Shown here piece after piece: positions 31,830 to 43,160 of a stretch of DNA of 64,000 bases. The stretch is from Hydrangea macrophylla (lineage: Eukaryota > Streptophyta > Magnoliopsida > Cornales > Hydrangeaceae), in the NCBI GenBank assembly GCA_033977485.1, contig CM066988.1, positions 72,283,169 through 72,347,168 of the forward strand, given 5' to 3'. Positions within the stretch are counted from its first letter, which is position 1, and every line of letters starts with the position of its first letter. The translations under genes and the position numbers were made by a program. The notes below the pieces were generated by a model that did not search any database, was not told where the DNA came from, and worked only from the letters and a program-made list of their open reading frames with translations.

Positions 31830-31958
31830 CATCACATGCCTTAAATCTACGATCTTACACTTTCTTTTGTCCTTTCATAAAACGATGTAAATGGCGTTCA
31901 ACACCTTTAAGTTGTAAAATTTTATTTCCTCCTAATTTCTGCTACTCTGGGGCATGCC
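31830..31958 (+). mobile_element. Truncated 5' LTR end of a plus-strand chromovirus
   Basis: Only about 130 bp remain in front of a PBS-like sequence (31966-31977, TTGTATCGGAGC, one base shorter than the initiator tRNA-Met consensus). The left part is replaced by LTR-A. The phrase CACCTTTAAGTTGTAAA occurs here and again at 32018. Confidence 0.6.
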
Positions 31959-32240
31959 AAGATTTTTTGTATCGGAGCACTAGGTTTTACTTGGACGTGC
32001 TCGATGATTGTCCTACACCTTTAAGTTGTAAACCTCAAGATACTTTCGACTAGTGCTCACACTAAGATAGCTATCTTTTAGTATGTACTGTGTTCCAATG
32101 ATCTTGATATTTTCAAATTTTACTACTTTGTTAAATTACATATCTCGATGTACATTGCTGCATTAATAACTTGTAGATGATTGCGTATGCTAGTAGTAAA
32201 TAATAGATGTCTATGTAGGTATACCAGTACACAGATCACT

Positions 32241-32728
32241 ATAGCAGGGAGACCTACTCATAACCGTCCTGTCGATTAGATTGAGGCTGCACCCCCGGCA
32301 CCTGCAACTGTTGATCCTACTGGTCTATTCCATGCCTTTGTGTAGAGACTAGAATGCATTAACAACATGGGCAATATCAAGAACACAAATAATGGTAACA
32401 ACCCCGTACCACATCTGAGACCTGTAGAGGATAGAGTGGTAGAATGTTTTTTTCTGTCATTTCCATCTTGAGCAGTTTGACAGAGATGCCGAGCCATGAA
32501 AAGTGGAACAATGGCTCCAGGAAATGGACTCAATCTTTGACACACTAGGATGTAAAGAGATAGAGAAGCATCGATTGGCAATGTTCTAGTTAATGTATGT
32601 CGTAGTTGATTGGTAGGAATCGTAAAAAGCAACTATAGGAGAAGCTATAGTAAGAAGAATGCGTTGGCCTATATTCAAAGAGTTGTTCCTAGAGAATTAT
32701 TTACCACAAATAGAGAGGACCAAGAAAG

Positions 32729-32770
<42 letters not shown>

Positions 32771-33430
32771 TTTCATTGATCTTATACAAGGAAATCGAAC
32801 CATGAGACAATGTACAGTGCAGTTTGAATGGTTGTCCAGCTTTGCCTACCACATGATTGTTACCCCAAAAAAGTAAAACCAATAGTACCACCAAGGCCTC
32901 TCGTTACCACTTCAACATATGACTCTCAACAATCAAGGCCTGAACTTCAAAGCTATGGTAAGCATGGAAATCACCCATGAAGAAATCAATGGTCAAGAAC
33001 GAGGACGCTTTGGGAATCGATCGCCATTCAGAAACAACAAAGGTAACCAAGGACTGAGACCCCCAACGAAATTCCAAGGGAATAAGCATAATTGGACTAG
33101 GGAAAGGAAGCCACAAATTACATTCCCTCAGAACCAACCAGCTATACCCTAAGCACAACCCCTTATAGGACCAACTGCTGCCACTAGAGCCAAAAACAAT
33201 GGATGCTTCAATTATGGGAAACCTGAACACAGGTCCAAGGATTGTCGAGCCCCAAGGAAAAGCCAAGAGGATGCCATCTGCTACAACTGTGGCAGAAAGG
33301 TCACATATCCAAGGATTGTCGAGTGCCTCAAGGTGGATACTATAGAGCATCTACTCAGGGTCAACCCAAGTAAGCCCGCCTAGATGCCATTATCCCAGGG
33401 GAAGCCAGATTCGATGAAGGAGAATAACAG
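32241..33430 (+). pseudogene. Chromovirus gag (plus strand, broken)
   Basis: Gag begins at ATAGCAGGGAGACCTAC (32241), where ATA replaces the expected ATG (AGRPTHNRPVD). It continues with PPAPATVDPTGLFHAFV, VEQWLQEMDSIFDTLGC and WPIFKELFLENY. A GA microsatellite of about 40 bp (32729-32770) interrupts it. Two zinc knuckles follow: CFNYGKPEHRSKDC (33202, second Cys replaced by Tyr) and CYNCGRK (33279) with a frameshift. Several stops break the frame. The same family as the minus-strand gag at 24366-25597 is clear from the shared N-terminus and capsid block. Confidence 0.85.
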
Positions 33431-33432
33431 AA

Positions 33433-34163
33433 TATGGAAGGTACCCTCACAATATTTAATAGTCAAGTTAAAGCTTTATTTGATACTGGTGCTTCCAATT
33501 CTTTCATTGCTATTAAGATTGTACAATAGTTGTTTTAGTACCCTTGACACTTGATGTAGCTTTGAACGTTATGTCCCCCTTAGGAGTGAACAATAAGTTG
33601 GGAAAAGTGTGTAAGGACTACACTTTGAACTTGGAAGATCAGAACCTCCCTGCTGATCTGATAGTTCTATCGATGAAAAAATCTGAATTAATATTAGGAA
33701 TTGATTGGCTCATGAAATACCATGCCAAATTAGACTGTGTTAGCAAGTTTATTAATTTTTTGATACCTAAAAGCCAATCATTCATATTCCAATGCGATCC
33801 TTTATGCAACACCTTCCTCACCAACTGTCTAGCTATCCTTGGAAGCATAAGTTTTAAAATACCTATTGTACAAATCCCCGTAGTCCAAGACTTTGAGGAT
33901 GTATTTAAGGACATCTCAGGACTACTATCTAAGAGAAACATTAACTTTTTTGTTCAGTGGGTACCTGGTACCCTACCAATATCCAAGACCCCGTATCGGA
34001 TGGCCCCGACAAAAATACAAGAATTAAAGAAGCAAGTCGAGGAACTTGAGGATCTTGAATTCATTTGACCAAGCACATTGCCTTAGGGAGCGTCGATGCT
34101 ATTCGTTAAGAATAAGGATGGGACACTTCAACTCTGTATCGACTATAGAGAGTTGAACAATTT
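33433..34163 (+). pseudogene. Chromovirus protease and start of RT (truncated)
   Basis: The protease has an intact active site FDTGASNSF (about 33480), then a stop, followed by an open frame from 33544 with SPLGVNNKLGKVCKDY, LPADLIVLSMK and LGIDWLMKYHAKLDC. The RT start (PISKTPYRMAP, a stop at FI-PS, then LFVKNKDGT and CIDYRELN) ends abruptly at 34163, where sequence of the Tat additional-ORF type begins. The rest of pol is absent from the plus strand. Confidence 0.88.
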
Positions 34164-35848
34164 GTCTGCCTAGTTTCAAAGAGTACTAATGACCTGACCC
34201 GATTCTATGCTCTTGTGAAGATATGGTAGGACACGACGAATACTTTCCACCTGTCATTTGGTAAAATGACGATGACGCCCTTCAACTTTTCCATGATCAT
34301 TAGCTTGAGAGTTGGCGGGAACCGCCTGATCCTAGATTATTTTTATGAGATTGATCCTGAAGCCGTTAAGATGCTGATTGGGGCTGTTCCTCCAAGTCTA
34401 GAGGGGCCTCAGTTCCCTTGCGGCTGGCTATATTGGGCTTATGGCAGGGGAGACACACTCTGACTGACCAATAGCTGCTACATGTCTTTCTTTTGTATGT
34501 TCTCGAATGTTCAATTTTTACGACACGGAATGACCGGGTGAGCTTGCAGCTCCTTTTTTGCTTTGCGATAATTGACAAGATTCCTTCTTAGTACTAGGGC
34601 AGTACTGCCCTAGCCCATCTTTATAAGCACATAGATGAGGTTTCTCGTGGTGGCATTAAATCCACTTGAGGGTTCTGGTGGGCTTGGGAGGTATGTTTTG
34701 TGACTTTTTCTTTTCCTTTTGGTCCTTTCTTGTTTCTATTTTTTGAGTACCTAAAAATGTTGGATCCTACCCCTGCTAACGAGTCTGGTGAAGATGAGGA
34801 TGGCATGGCTCCTGTGCCTCTGTTCCCTTGGGGCTTGAGATGGAGAAGGGATGTTGTTGGGGTTAAGAGCAGGGCCCATCGGATCGTCCTCCTGAGAAAT
34901 TTTTTATCCGAGATGATGGTCGCTAGCGTTGATTGGTCACATTGGGAGCATATTTCCTATGCTGCCCTAGAGGAGATATAGGCGGTGAGGCCTCTTGCTT
35001 CTTGCTGACTTCTGATGGAGGGTACTGAGCATAGGCAGTGGTATCTTGGTGAACGGGTGCCTTGGCAGGTTGTTGGTGGTCCGAGGTACTGTGTTCCTCG
35101 TGCCCCTCCTGTGATTGATGCTGATGACCTCTCTGGCGCTGCTTTGCTGCCAGCTTTTGCCAGTATTGATGCTTGGGATCATTTTCACTCTAAGACAGGA
35201 TATGAGATCATCCGTGGCCGCTTTTTGATGCCGAACTTTCCACTCCTGGATGTGAGTTTATTTTACATTTTTGGACTCATCTTTTTCTAACTTGTCTTGT
35301 GCTTACAGCTTCGCGAGATGTATAGGAGACAGGCTCCCCCAACTTTTGATCCTATCCCTCATTGGGATTGGACAGTTAATGTTTTGGGTGCCAATGACTC
35401 TCCGTAGTTCATGGAGGTGCCACGAGTCACGTACGATTATCCCACCCAGCCAGCAGGCGTCCTCAACATCCCTTGGAGTTATGCTGAGGAGGGTCACACC
35501 TTGGTAGCTAGCTTACGGTCTTTGGTCCTCACGTGAGACCACCGGGTATGTTTTTAATTTTGCATTCCTTAAGATTATGAGGTTTTAACTCTATATTTTA
35601 CCCTTAGCAGATTGATGGAATGCGATAGTTTTCCACCAGTCAAATGGCGTCCTTGGTAAGTTTCTGACTCGACTTTTTTTTTGTGCTTTTGTGTTTTTCC
35701 ACTAATCGTCTTTATTTTGTGCGTGCAGTGTCGTGGATGTGGTGCTGGTTCATCGAGAACCAGACCAAGGTGCAGGGGTGGCGGGAGGAGGCCATTGCTA
35801 ACGTACACTCTGGGTGGCCCGACAGAGGATGAAGAGGAGGAGGACTGA
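34164..35848 (+). pseudogene. Tat additional ORF 1, plant mobile domain (broken)
   Basis: This encodes SKSTNDLTRFYALV, FHLSFGKMTMTPFNFSMI, LRVGGNRLILDYFYEID and PPSLEGPQFPCGWLY. After a GT-AG intron (donor GAG|GTATGT near 34691) it continues with YLKMLDPTPA, a block ending DADDLSGAALLP, DAWDHFHSKTGYE and, after a second intron, LREMYRRQAPPTFDP, finishing in a CRGCG/EDEEEED tail. This is the plant mobile domain (aminotransferase-like) found as extra ORFs in Tat-lineage retrotransposons. Stops and shifts show decay. Its N-terminus is missing: the junction with chromovirus RT is at 34163. The minus-strand homologue is at 49526-50961. Confidence 0.8.
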
Positions 35849-36197
35849 GGCCTCCTAAGCGAGGACTTTTGTTTTGTCTCCATTTTATGTTTTTGATTGA
35901 GTTGTACTAGTGAACGATGGACAATGTGTAGGACAATGATGTGCCACTTTTGATAGAGTATTATGATGTTTTGCCTTTTTAGGCCAGATATCTTCTGGTT
36001 TGAAGGCGCGGTTGAGTGCTTGTTTTAGTTGGTGATTGTGTGGCGATACATATGTGCTCTGTGATTTTGTGATTGTTGATGCTATTGTAATGAGCAGTCT
36101 TATGATGGTGAGTGTGTTTGCCTTGTAGGTGGGATAGTCCGTGAAACGGAAAGGTGCTATTGAAATTTTGAATTTTGCTAGAGCCGCGACAGAAAAC

Positions 36198-36796
36198 ATG
36201 GCGTTGTATGATCCTGCTCAACTCACGGCTTGGCTGAATATCACGGATGGTATGGAACAGATCAACCTTTATATCTACGTCTTGATCGAGTTGTTCTCTC
36301 TTAGCTAAATGGCTTTGAACACTAAGTTCATGCATGCTGCCATTACCCATTGGGACCCGGTAAATCATGTCTTCAATTTTAACGACATGGAGATATGCCC
36401 CCTGTTTGAGGAGTTTTGTGCTATCCTCGGCTTTGATCCGGGACTCTGACCCGATTCTTACTTCTGCTGATACCCCCAGTCTTACGCGAGGCCTGGCTAA
36501 GTACTTGAACTGTTCCACTACTATCTCCCGCCGACTGATTCATGGTGAGGTTCTTGCTTCCATCATTGCCCGGTATACTAGTCCTGGGAATCCCAGCATA
36601 TATGATGCCACCCGCGGGGCCGCTATGATATTATGCATGACTTCGCACTTTCTATTCTCGAGTACTTCTATTGACTTGGTGCACGTGTGCCTCGGGCTGA
36701 AATTGAGTGGGAACCCCATGGCCATGGTTTTGGCTGAAACCCTGAATGGTTTGGATCGTGCTTTTAATCAAGGAACTCTTCATCTTTCTGGGGCAC
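36198..36796 (+). pseudogene. Tat additional ORF 2, plant mobile domain (cut by LTR)
   Basis: It starts at ATG 36198 (MALYDPAQLTAWLNI), meets stops, and continues with NTKFMHAAITHWDPVNHVFN, ICPLFEEFCAILGFDPG, then SIIARYTSPGNPSIYDA, GAAMILCMTSHFLF and ETLNGLDRAFNQGTLHLSGA. It is cut exactly where the Tat LTR starts (36797). The uninterrupted relative at 48327-49204 (minus strand) continues with LELQAWLYECLQLW. This shows that the 36797 element inserted into an older Tat copy. Confidence 0.85.
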
Positions 36797-37095
36797 TGTA
36801 GACACCCCATTTTGTTGGCCATCAAATTTAGGAGACCCATAGCTTGGTGGTTCACAATGATTGATAAGACTCAAAAGGACTCCAAGGAGTTAGTCCTGTC
36901 TCTCAAAATGCTCAGGAAATGGTACAAATGACAAAAGTGCCCCTGAAGCCCAAACACTCCTAGATTTGGACCGAAAGTTCTGGAAACATGCTGTGTCATA
37001 AGGAAAGTCATAAAATGAGTTTTCAATCAAAATCACATGAAATCGTCAGCTCCCAGAGACCCCCGGAAGTCGTGGAAGTTTTCGGAAAGTCCCCG

Positions 37096-37152
37096 TTGAC
37101 TGGCTTTGACCAAGGTTTGACCAAGTTTGACCAAGTTTGACCAAGGTTTGAC
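37096..37152 (+). promoter_or_regulatory. Helically phased W-box-type TTGAC cluster
   Basis: Six TTGAC cores start at 37096, 37106, 37117, 37127, 37137 and 37148, i.e. 10, 11, 10, 10 and 11 bp apart, all in one orientation, about 750-800 bp upstream of the TATA-like box. TTGAC(C/T) is the core of WRKY factor sites. Another pair lies at 37308 and 37319. Confidence 0.75.
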
Positions 37153-37893
37153 CAAAGTCATCCAAATTCGTCAAAAAGTTCCGAGATCATTCTAAATCAT
37201 GTGAAAAGTACGAAAACGAGTTTTAAATGAAAATCGGACAAAAACGTCAGCTCCCGGGAGCTCCCAGAGGTTCTCAGAACTTCCTGGAGGTCCCTGGTTT
37301 GTCCAATTTGACCAAAAGTTGACTTTAAAACCGGAGCACCGTATCATTTTTCAAATATTTTTTATGGATACTAGAGGTCAATAGCTTTCCAACAGTATGT
37401 CGCACATAATTCCTGAATTTAAAACGAATTTATTATGAATTTTTGAAGGTGAAAGAGGTAATCAAATCGACTTTTATCGCGAATACCGTAAATATTTTCA
37501 ATGTGACCCATCTACAAACTTTTTTTTTTTTTTATGTAAATTAGACTCCATTGCCTTTCCAACGGTATATCACAACCTCAGTTTGCAGTTCATACACATT
37601 TTTTGTTAATTTCGGATGAAATAGGGCCTTTTTGTGAATACCGAAATCTCTGGGGGCCCAAATGGCATTATCCAGACATCAGAGGAGTAGTGCGGCCGTG
37701 GCACTAGCCCATTTCTACCGCGGCACAGGCCAAGTGCCGCCACGGCACTCTCCTCCAGAATAATCCATTTTTGCAATTTCTTCTGGGGACCCATATTGAT
37801 TAATTAGAAACCAAAACGACATAGTTCTATATTAACAGATGTTTGGGACCAATGGGAGCACTTTTAAAATCCCAAACTCCCCCCAAATTAGCA

Positions 37894-37901
37894 TATTTAA
37901 A
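37894..37901 (+). promoter_or_regulatory. Likely TATA box of Tat LTR
   Basis: TATTTAAA is followed by ACCCCCCTTGAC and, about 50 bp on, AAGCTTAGAGAAGTTG. The same box sits at 53760-53767 in the 3' LTR. It is the best TATA candidate in the LTR and would place the transcript start near 37925-37935. Confidence 0.55.
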
Positions 37902-39331
37902 CCCCCCTTGACTTCTCATTTAGGGGGTACAAAACATAAAGCTTAGAGAAGTTGCAGAGAGAAAGTTGTAGAGATAAGGTTAGAATTGAGAGAAAAGAAG
38001 TTTCTTCCTTTGATTTTCAACTTGAAAGTGAGTTCTAAACTTTGTTTTCAACTTCATTACTCCCATTTACTTCACATTCAATACATTCAACTACCATTTT
38101 AGTGAGCATTTAAGAGAGAGGAAGCTACTTCCATGTCCAATGTCACCACATATAAGTGAAACACCAAGCTACAAGTCCAATGCATCATTGATAATCAAAA
38201 ACATGTTTGAGGAGATTGAATCCTTATGGATAGTAGCTCTTAACCTGAAAAACATGTTTGATAGATGATGATTAAAACCCCAATACTTCCAAAGTATTCT
38301 TGGGGTTATGCTCAAATTAAAACATGCTCTCCAACAATCTTGGAGGTTCTTGATGTGAGTTCAATGATGATATTTTAAGTGGTCAAATCTCCATTTAAGT
38401 GATGAAAATTCACAACAAGTATACTTTTACTTCCATCCTTTGATTTGATGCTTATATGTACTTCAAATTAGTTCATATCCTAGGAAGTGGTCCATACCAT
38501 ATTTGCACATATCCCATGATGATTTCCCCCATACATTCATTCATCATCTAGACTTCTAGATCACTTTAGAAAACTCATGTACACAAACACACTACAACCA
38601 TGGCACATTCTAAGGCCATGCATTGTATCCATGCAAGATTTGGGATTTTTTTGACTCCTAATCTAAGAAAATTGTAAGGTATGAATTCAATCATACGTTC
38701 ATGCTTCCCTCGATCTAATCTTCCTTTCTCATCCGTCCCGGGGATTGAGAGGTCTTCTTTCCTCAAAGAGTAACATGCATCATTCTAGCTTGCTAAGAAT
38801 ATTTTTGATCTCTTTATTTATTTGTTTCAAGAACAATTCATGTCCCCTTTAGATTAGGAAAACTTGATTATATGGTACATGATTAGATTATTTTTCCTAG
38901 GTTTGTTTGTGTGATCTTTCACCTTTGCATTGTGTGATATTTGGCATAGATCTTATGACTGATATCTTATCTTTTGATCTTCCATTTTAAGATTCTTATG
39001 TGATGTAATATACTATCATAGTATTAATTGTCAAACTTTACATAGTATAAGATGATTATTTGGATGTTAATTGAGGCCCGTCAAAAGACGGGGCGAGTTG
39101 AGGGTGTTTTAGTCATGACAAAGGCTCCTTTCTCTCTCATACCAAAACCTCGAGCCAAGTTCTTTGGTTATGAAAGGCCGGTGCCCTTTATCTGTTTGGG
39201 TGAGTCAAAATTAGGTTTCTTGGTTCTTTAAAGACCAAGTGGCGACTCCGTATCTGTTTTCAACAGACCTTTTTCCTTTCCTTTCAAAACAATCTCAAAC
39301 AAACATGGGGTGGAATTCTGCGTGTCCACAA

Positions 39332-39351
39332 TTTGGCGACTCTGTGGGGAT
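39332..39351 (+). other. Tat-type primer binding site
   Basis: TTTGGCGACTCTGTGGGGAT begins one base after the LTR end. TGGCGACTC-GGGGA is the usual primer site of Tat/Ogre elements, probably pairing with a tRNA-Arg. Compared with the common form one base seems lost in CTGTGGGG. Confidence 0.75.
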
Positions 39352-40686
39352 TTTTTTTTATTTTCAAAACAAAAAAATACAAAGGTTTGACTCATAAGAA
39401 GTATCCTAAAAATCATCTTTTTACTGTGTCTGGCTCACCGCATTGCACTTCTGCATTTCCCCCTCCGGCTGTGTCTGAAACGCGGTGCTGACATTGTTCA
39501 GGTCTTGCTGTGCCAGGGCACAAGTCACCGTTGATACTGTACCCTCCAAGGTATATCAAAAAGACTAAAAAGCATGCGTACTGTCTCCCTGACGGTATAT
39601 TGGAACTCTCGTCAACGGACCCTTTTGACTAAATCCAACCTTTGCATATAGATTCCTGTAGAACCTGTCATAGGACTATTCATTTATCTTTTCAGATAGG
39701 ACAATGTGATATAATTGTTGTATGCCCTGGTGGGATTACCTCCACGGTGTAGACGCTTATGTGGCATAGAACATAACCTCTTTCTTATGATTCCCAAGGT
39801 AATCACTCACATGTGATCATATCGAGTTGACCTGCCTAGGTGCCATAACAAGGTGTCTGCTCTATGCTCACAAAGATGTACACCGCAAACCTTGTTTATT
39901 GGTCCTAAGACATAGAAGTATGAAAACTTGCCAGATATTATGATTACCATCATATATAACAAGTTTCTCCCAGAAACTCTACCAGATATCCCAGATATAA
40001 CATATTTCTCCCAGAAACTCTGTCCAGATATCCCAGATATAACCTGTTTCTCCCAGAAACTCTGTCCACATATCCCAGATATAACCTGTTTCTCCAAGAA
40101 ATTCTGTTCAAATATCCCAGATATAACCAGTTTCTCCGAGAAACTCTATCCAAATATCCCATATATAACCTGTTTCTCCTAGAAACTCTGTCCAGATATC
40201 CCAGATATAACTAGATTCTCCCAGAAACTCTGTCTCAGAAAAACCCAGAAATGACCAGATTCCTCCAGAAACTTTGTCCAAACCCCTCAAAATATCCTGG
40301 AAACCCATGTTATCTCCTAGTGCTCATACTGGAAGGTAAGGTTAGCACACTTTGTATGGCTAAGACTTCATTTGCTTAACTACTATCTGCTAGAAGTAGG
40401 AGTACCATATAGATTAGGGCTTACATCCACATGTTCGTCTCATTTGCATGCACTATTCCTGTCGGTCCGCGCGTACTATTTCAGTTAGTCTATACACAAG
40501 CCAGTCCACATCTGTTAACATCATTGTCATTTGTCTTTCTAAAGTCATCACTGTCAGAATCTAATACGATCCTCTCAAATTTGTAGGGTCTCTATAGATT
40601 CTCAAAATCAGTAGCTGGGATCTTCATCCTAGATCAGAAATTTGAACAATCGTTTGGTCAGAATCTGCCTGACAAGTTATTTCAGC
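39352..40686 (+). other. Tat leader between PBS and gag
   Basis: No conserved coding sequence. It holds the 42-bp minisatellite at about 39940-40240 and otherwise unique sequence of balanced composition. Confidence 0.7.
39940..40240. repeat. 42-bp minisatellite in Tat leader, about 7 units
   Basis: ATCCCAGATATAAC starts units at 39988, 40030, 40072, 40114, 40156 and 40198, exactly 42 bp apart without a single indel; the rest of the unit is TGTTTCTCCCAGAAACTCTG. Substitutions are scattered. Because 42 is divisible by three, both strands carry open frames with 14-residue repeats. Confidence 0.95.
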
Positions 40687-42390
40687 ATGAATCAAGAAGA
40701 GCTGGAAAATAAGGTCACTGAGTTGGGAGCCACCTTAAGCCAGTAGTCCGACAGCCTGGCCCAAGTCCTGAAGTTTATAAAAGAAGTGAAACAGCAGCAG
40801 CCGCAGTATCCACCTGGGTTCCCGCCACCACCAGGTTTCATGCTACCACCACCGCCAGGGTTTGTACCACCTCCCGTCATCGAACTTGAGAATAATGGGG
40901 GAGAAGATTGGTTTCAAGGGGTCCCACCGCCTACATATAAGAAGAAGTTCCAGGAGAAAATGGACAAAGTTGACAAGCTAGAAAGTGTATTGAGGAAAAT
41001 CAATGGGGTTGATGACTACATTCTAGACGTGGAGGGGCCTTTCAAACCTGTTAAGCTAAAATTGTCAGAAAACTTCAAGATGCCCGCCATTGACCGTTTT
41101 GATGGAACCAAAAATCCAAAAAGTTACGTGAAGCTGTGTATGAGCATCATCCAGTCAATGTGCAGCACTCATGAGCAGATTGCAATGCTGTTCTCACAAA
41201 CTCTCGCAAAGTCTACACTATCATGGTTCCTTACCCTGGAAGCTTCCAAAACTCGGGCATAGGAAGACATCGTTCGAGTATTCATCGATCACTATTCTTA
41301 CAATCAAGAGCTGGATGTCACAATCAGAGACTTGGAAACTACTCGGCAAAATAATAATGAATCTTTGGCTGCGTTTCTGAGCAGATGGAGAAATAAAATT
41401 GCCCAGATGACCCACCGACTAGTTGAGAAGGAACAGGTGAGGATGTTAATCCAAAATTTACAACCGCTCTATCATGAGAAACTATTCTATCAATCCATCT
41501 CAACCTTCGAAGAGTTGTTTGAAGTCGGGTCTCAAATTAAAGATGCTATCAAGGAAGGGAAGATTAAGAAAGAAGAGCCTCCAAGTCAGCCAAAAAGGCC
41601 TAGCTACTCTCGCAACCCTCTGGATGTCAATGCCCTTAGTAGTCAACCCATGGCATACCCTCCTAGGCTGTACCAACCCTTCAACCAAGCTAACTCCTCC
41701 AATCGCCCTTTCCAGAAAAAGTCCCCCTCGCAATTTCGCCAAGCTAGAAATCCCGTTTTCCTCATCCATAGATTGCCTCCTCAAAAAGGGCCACCTCCAA
41801 CTCCTTCAGCCCTGAAATACCCCGCTACCACCCGGTTGTGCTATGTCCAAAAGATGCACCTACCACCAAGCCCCTGGCCACAACACTGATGATTGCATGC
41901 GCCTCCGCCGTGATATCCAAGACCTCATTGACCAAAATATCATTATGCCACCTCCCAAGCAGCCTCATGTCACCCAAAATCCCCTACCAAACTACCAAAA
42001 TATTAGCCTCATCGAATCCGACCCCGCTACTTTCGACCCTTCTACCCTCATAATCCCCATAGGACTTCCCTTAGCCCGCTTTGACATCCAGGAGTCTACA
42101 AAAATCCATCTGATTGAAGGGGAAGATGAAGAATGGCAGTAACAGCTAGATGATGAATGAGATTTGTTCTTCCTGGAAGAGCATAATCTAGGGGTAGTAG
42201 ACCTCAAATGGTATGATCCTAACAAAGAAAGCGATGGCTCCGTATGGGATGAGCTAGAAAAACCGTTTGTGGGAACAGATTGCGAGTGGTTCAAAGAAGA
42301 CGGGACTGTGGAAGGACCTACTCTTGCCGAGATTGATCATCTGACTAGGTCGGGTCATCATTATCAGCCTCAATAACCGATCATAGAAAC
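40687..42390 (+). pseudogene. Tat/Ogre gag (broken)
   Basis: The ATG at 40687 (MNQEELENKVTELGATLSQ) is followed by a stop at 40744. The same frame goes on with a Pro-rich region (PPGFPPPPGFMLPPPPGF), then MPAIDRFDGTKNPKSYVK and FSQTLAKSTLSWFLTLE, a stop at 41260, and ESLAAFLSRWRNKIAQM with LIQNLQP. After a +1 shift near 41830 comes the knuckle CTYHQAPGHNTDDC-RLR. The order fits the Tat/Ogre capsid-nucleocapsid, which packages element RNA. It is a decayed copy with at least three stops and one shift. Confidence 0.88.
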
Positions 42391-43160
42391 CATAGAGAAA
42401 GGGCCAGTCAAGGACAAGGGGAAAGAAAAAATAGACAAGGTCATCGAAGAGAACAATGAGTTGATTAAGCAGTTGAAGAAGACTCAGGCACATCTCTCGA
42501 TGTGGGACATCATGGTAACATTTTATAGGCACAGACAAGTCGTGTTGAATGCCTTGGCTGGAATTGGGGTCCCCATTGATGCTGCGCCAGAAGATATGGT
42601 GGCTTTCTTAAATACACTCACCCCTAATCCAATCATCACCTTCTCCGATGAAGATTTACCACCGAAAGGATCTGCGCATAACAAAGCTCTGTACATCACC
42701 ATCGGAAGCAAGGGGTAGCAAATGCTATTTTGTCTAGTTGATATAGCCTCCGCCTTAAATGTTTGTGCTCTAAGAACCGCCACTACCTTGGGGGTCAACA
42801 TCCTTGACATCACACCATCTGTGTAATTCGTGAGGGCCTACGTTAACACCAAGAGAAATGTGATGGGGATTGTTTCTCTCCAAATCTGGGGAGGGTCTTT
42901 GGTTGGCACCGAACTCTTTCAAGTCATAGATGTACCTGCCTCATTCAACTTACTGATTGGGAGGCCCTGACTGCAAGTCAACAAAGCGGTATCATCTATT
43001 GTGCACCAAATGATCAAATACATTCATGAGAAAGAGGTGAAAATCATCATTGGCAATAGGTGGAAAATGAAGCATTCCCAAGCTACGCTCCCGTCTTTGA
43101 AATCTGAATACCTGAACTGGAAGAAGGAGAAATCGGAGATTCTTCATAAAAAAGATCCAT
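42391..43160 (+). pseudogene. Tat/Ogre linker and aspartic protease (inactive)
   Basis: The linker contains LIKQLKKTQAHLSMWDIM and NALAGIGVPIDAAPEDM. The protease fold follows with YITIGSKG, CLVDIASALNVCALRTATTLG and FNLLIGRP. The active-site triad that should read D-[NTS]-G is D-I-A, so catalysis is lost. In-frame stops lie before MLFCL (42718) and inside the domain. Order and motifs are those of Tat proteases. Confidence 0.8.

Larger units (their letters stand above)
36797..39330 (+). mobile_element. 5' LTR of Tat/Ogre-type element
   Basis: The LTR of 2,534 bp starts TGTAGACACCCCATTTT and ends GCGTGTCCACA, directly followed by the PBS. It contains a phased TTGAC cluster (37096-37152), a TATA-like TATTTAAA (37894-37901) with a C-rich box after it, then the transcribed leader. 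It shares about 85-90% by eye with the 3' LTR (52744 onward) apart from indels, so the element is old. GGCAC precedes it as possible target site; the other side is lost. Confidence 0.92.

Noticed and set aside
39928..40182. 84-codon open frame with 14-residue repeats as a gene
   Set aside because: It is the direct translation of the 42-bp minisatellite; the opposite strand is open as well, so openness comes from the repeat period.
40108..40308. CRISPR-like regular repeat array
   Set aside because: Units are contiguous with no unique spacers, and the context is a plant retrotransposon leader.
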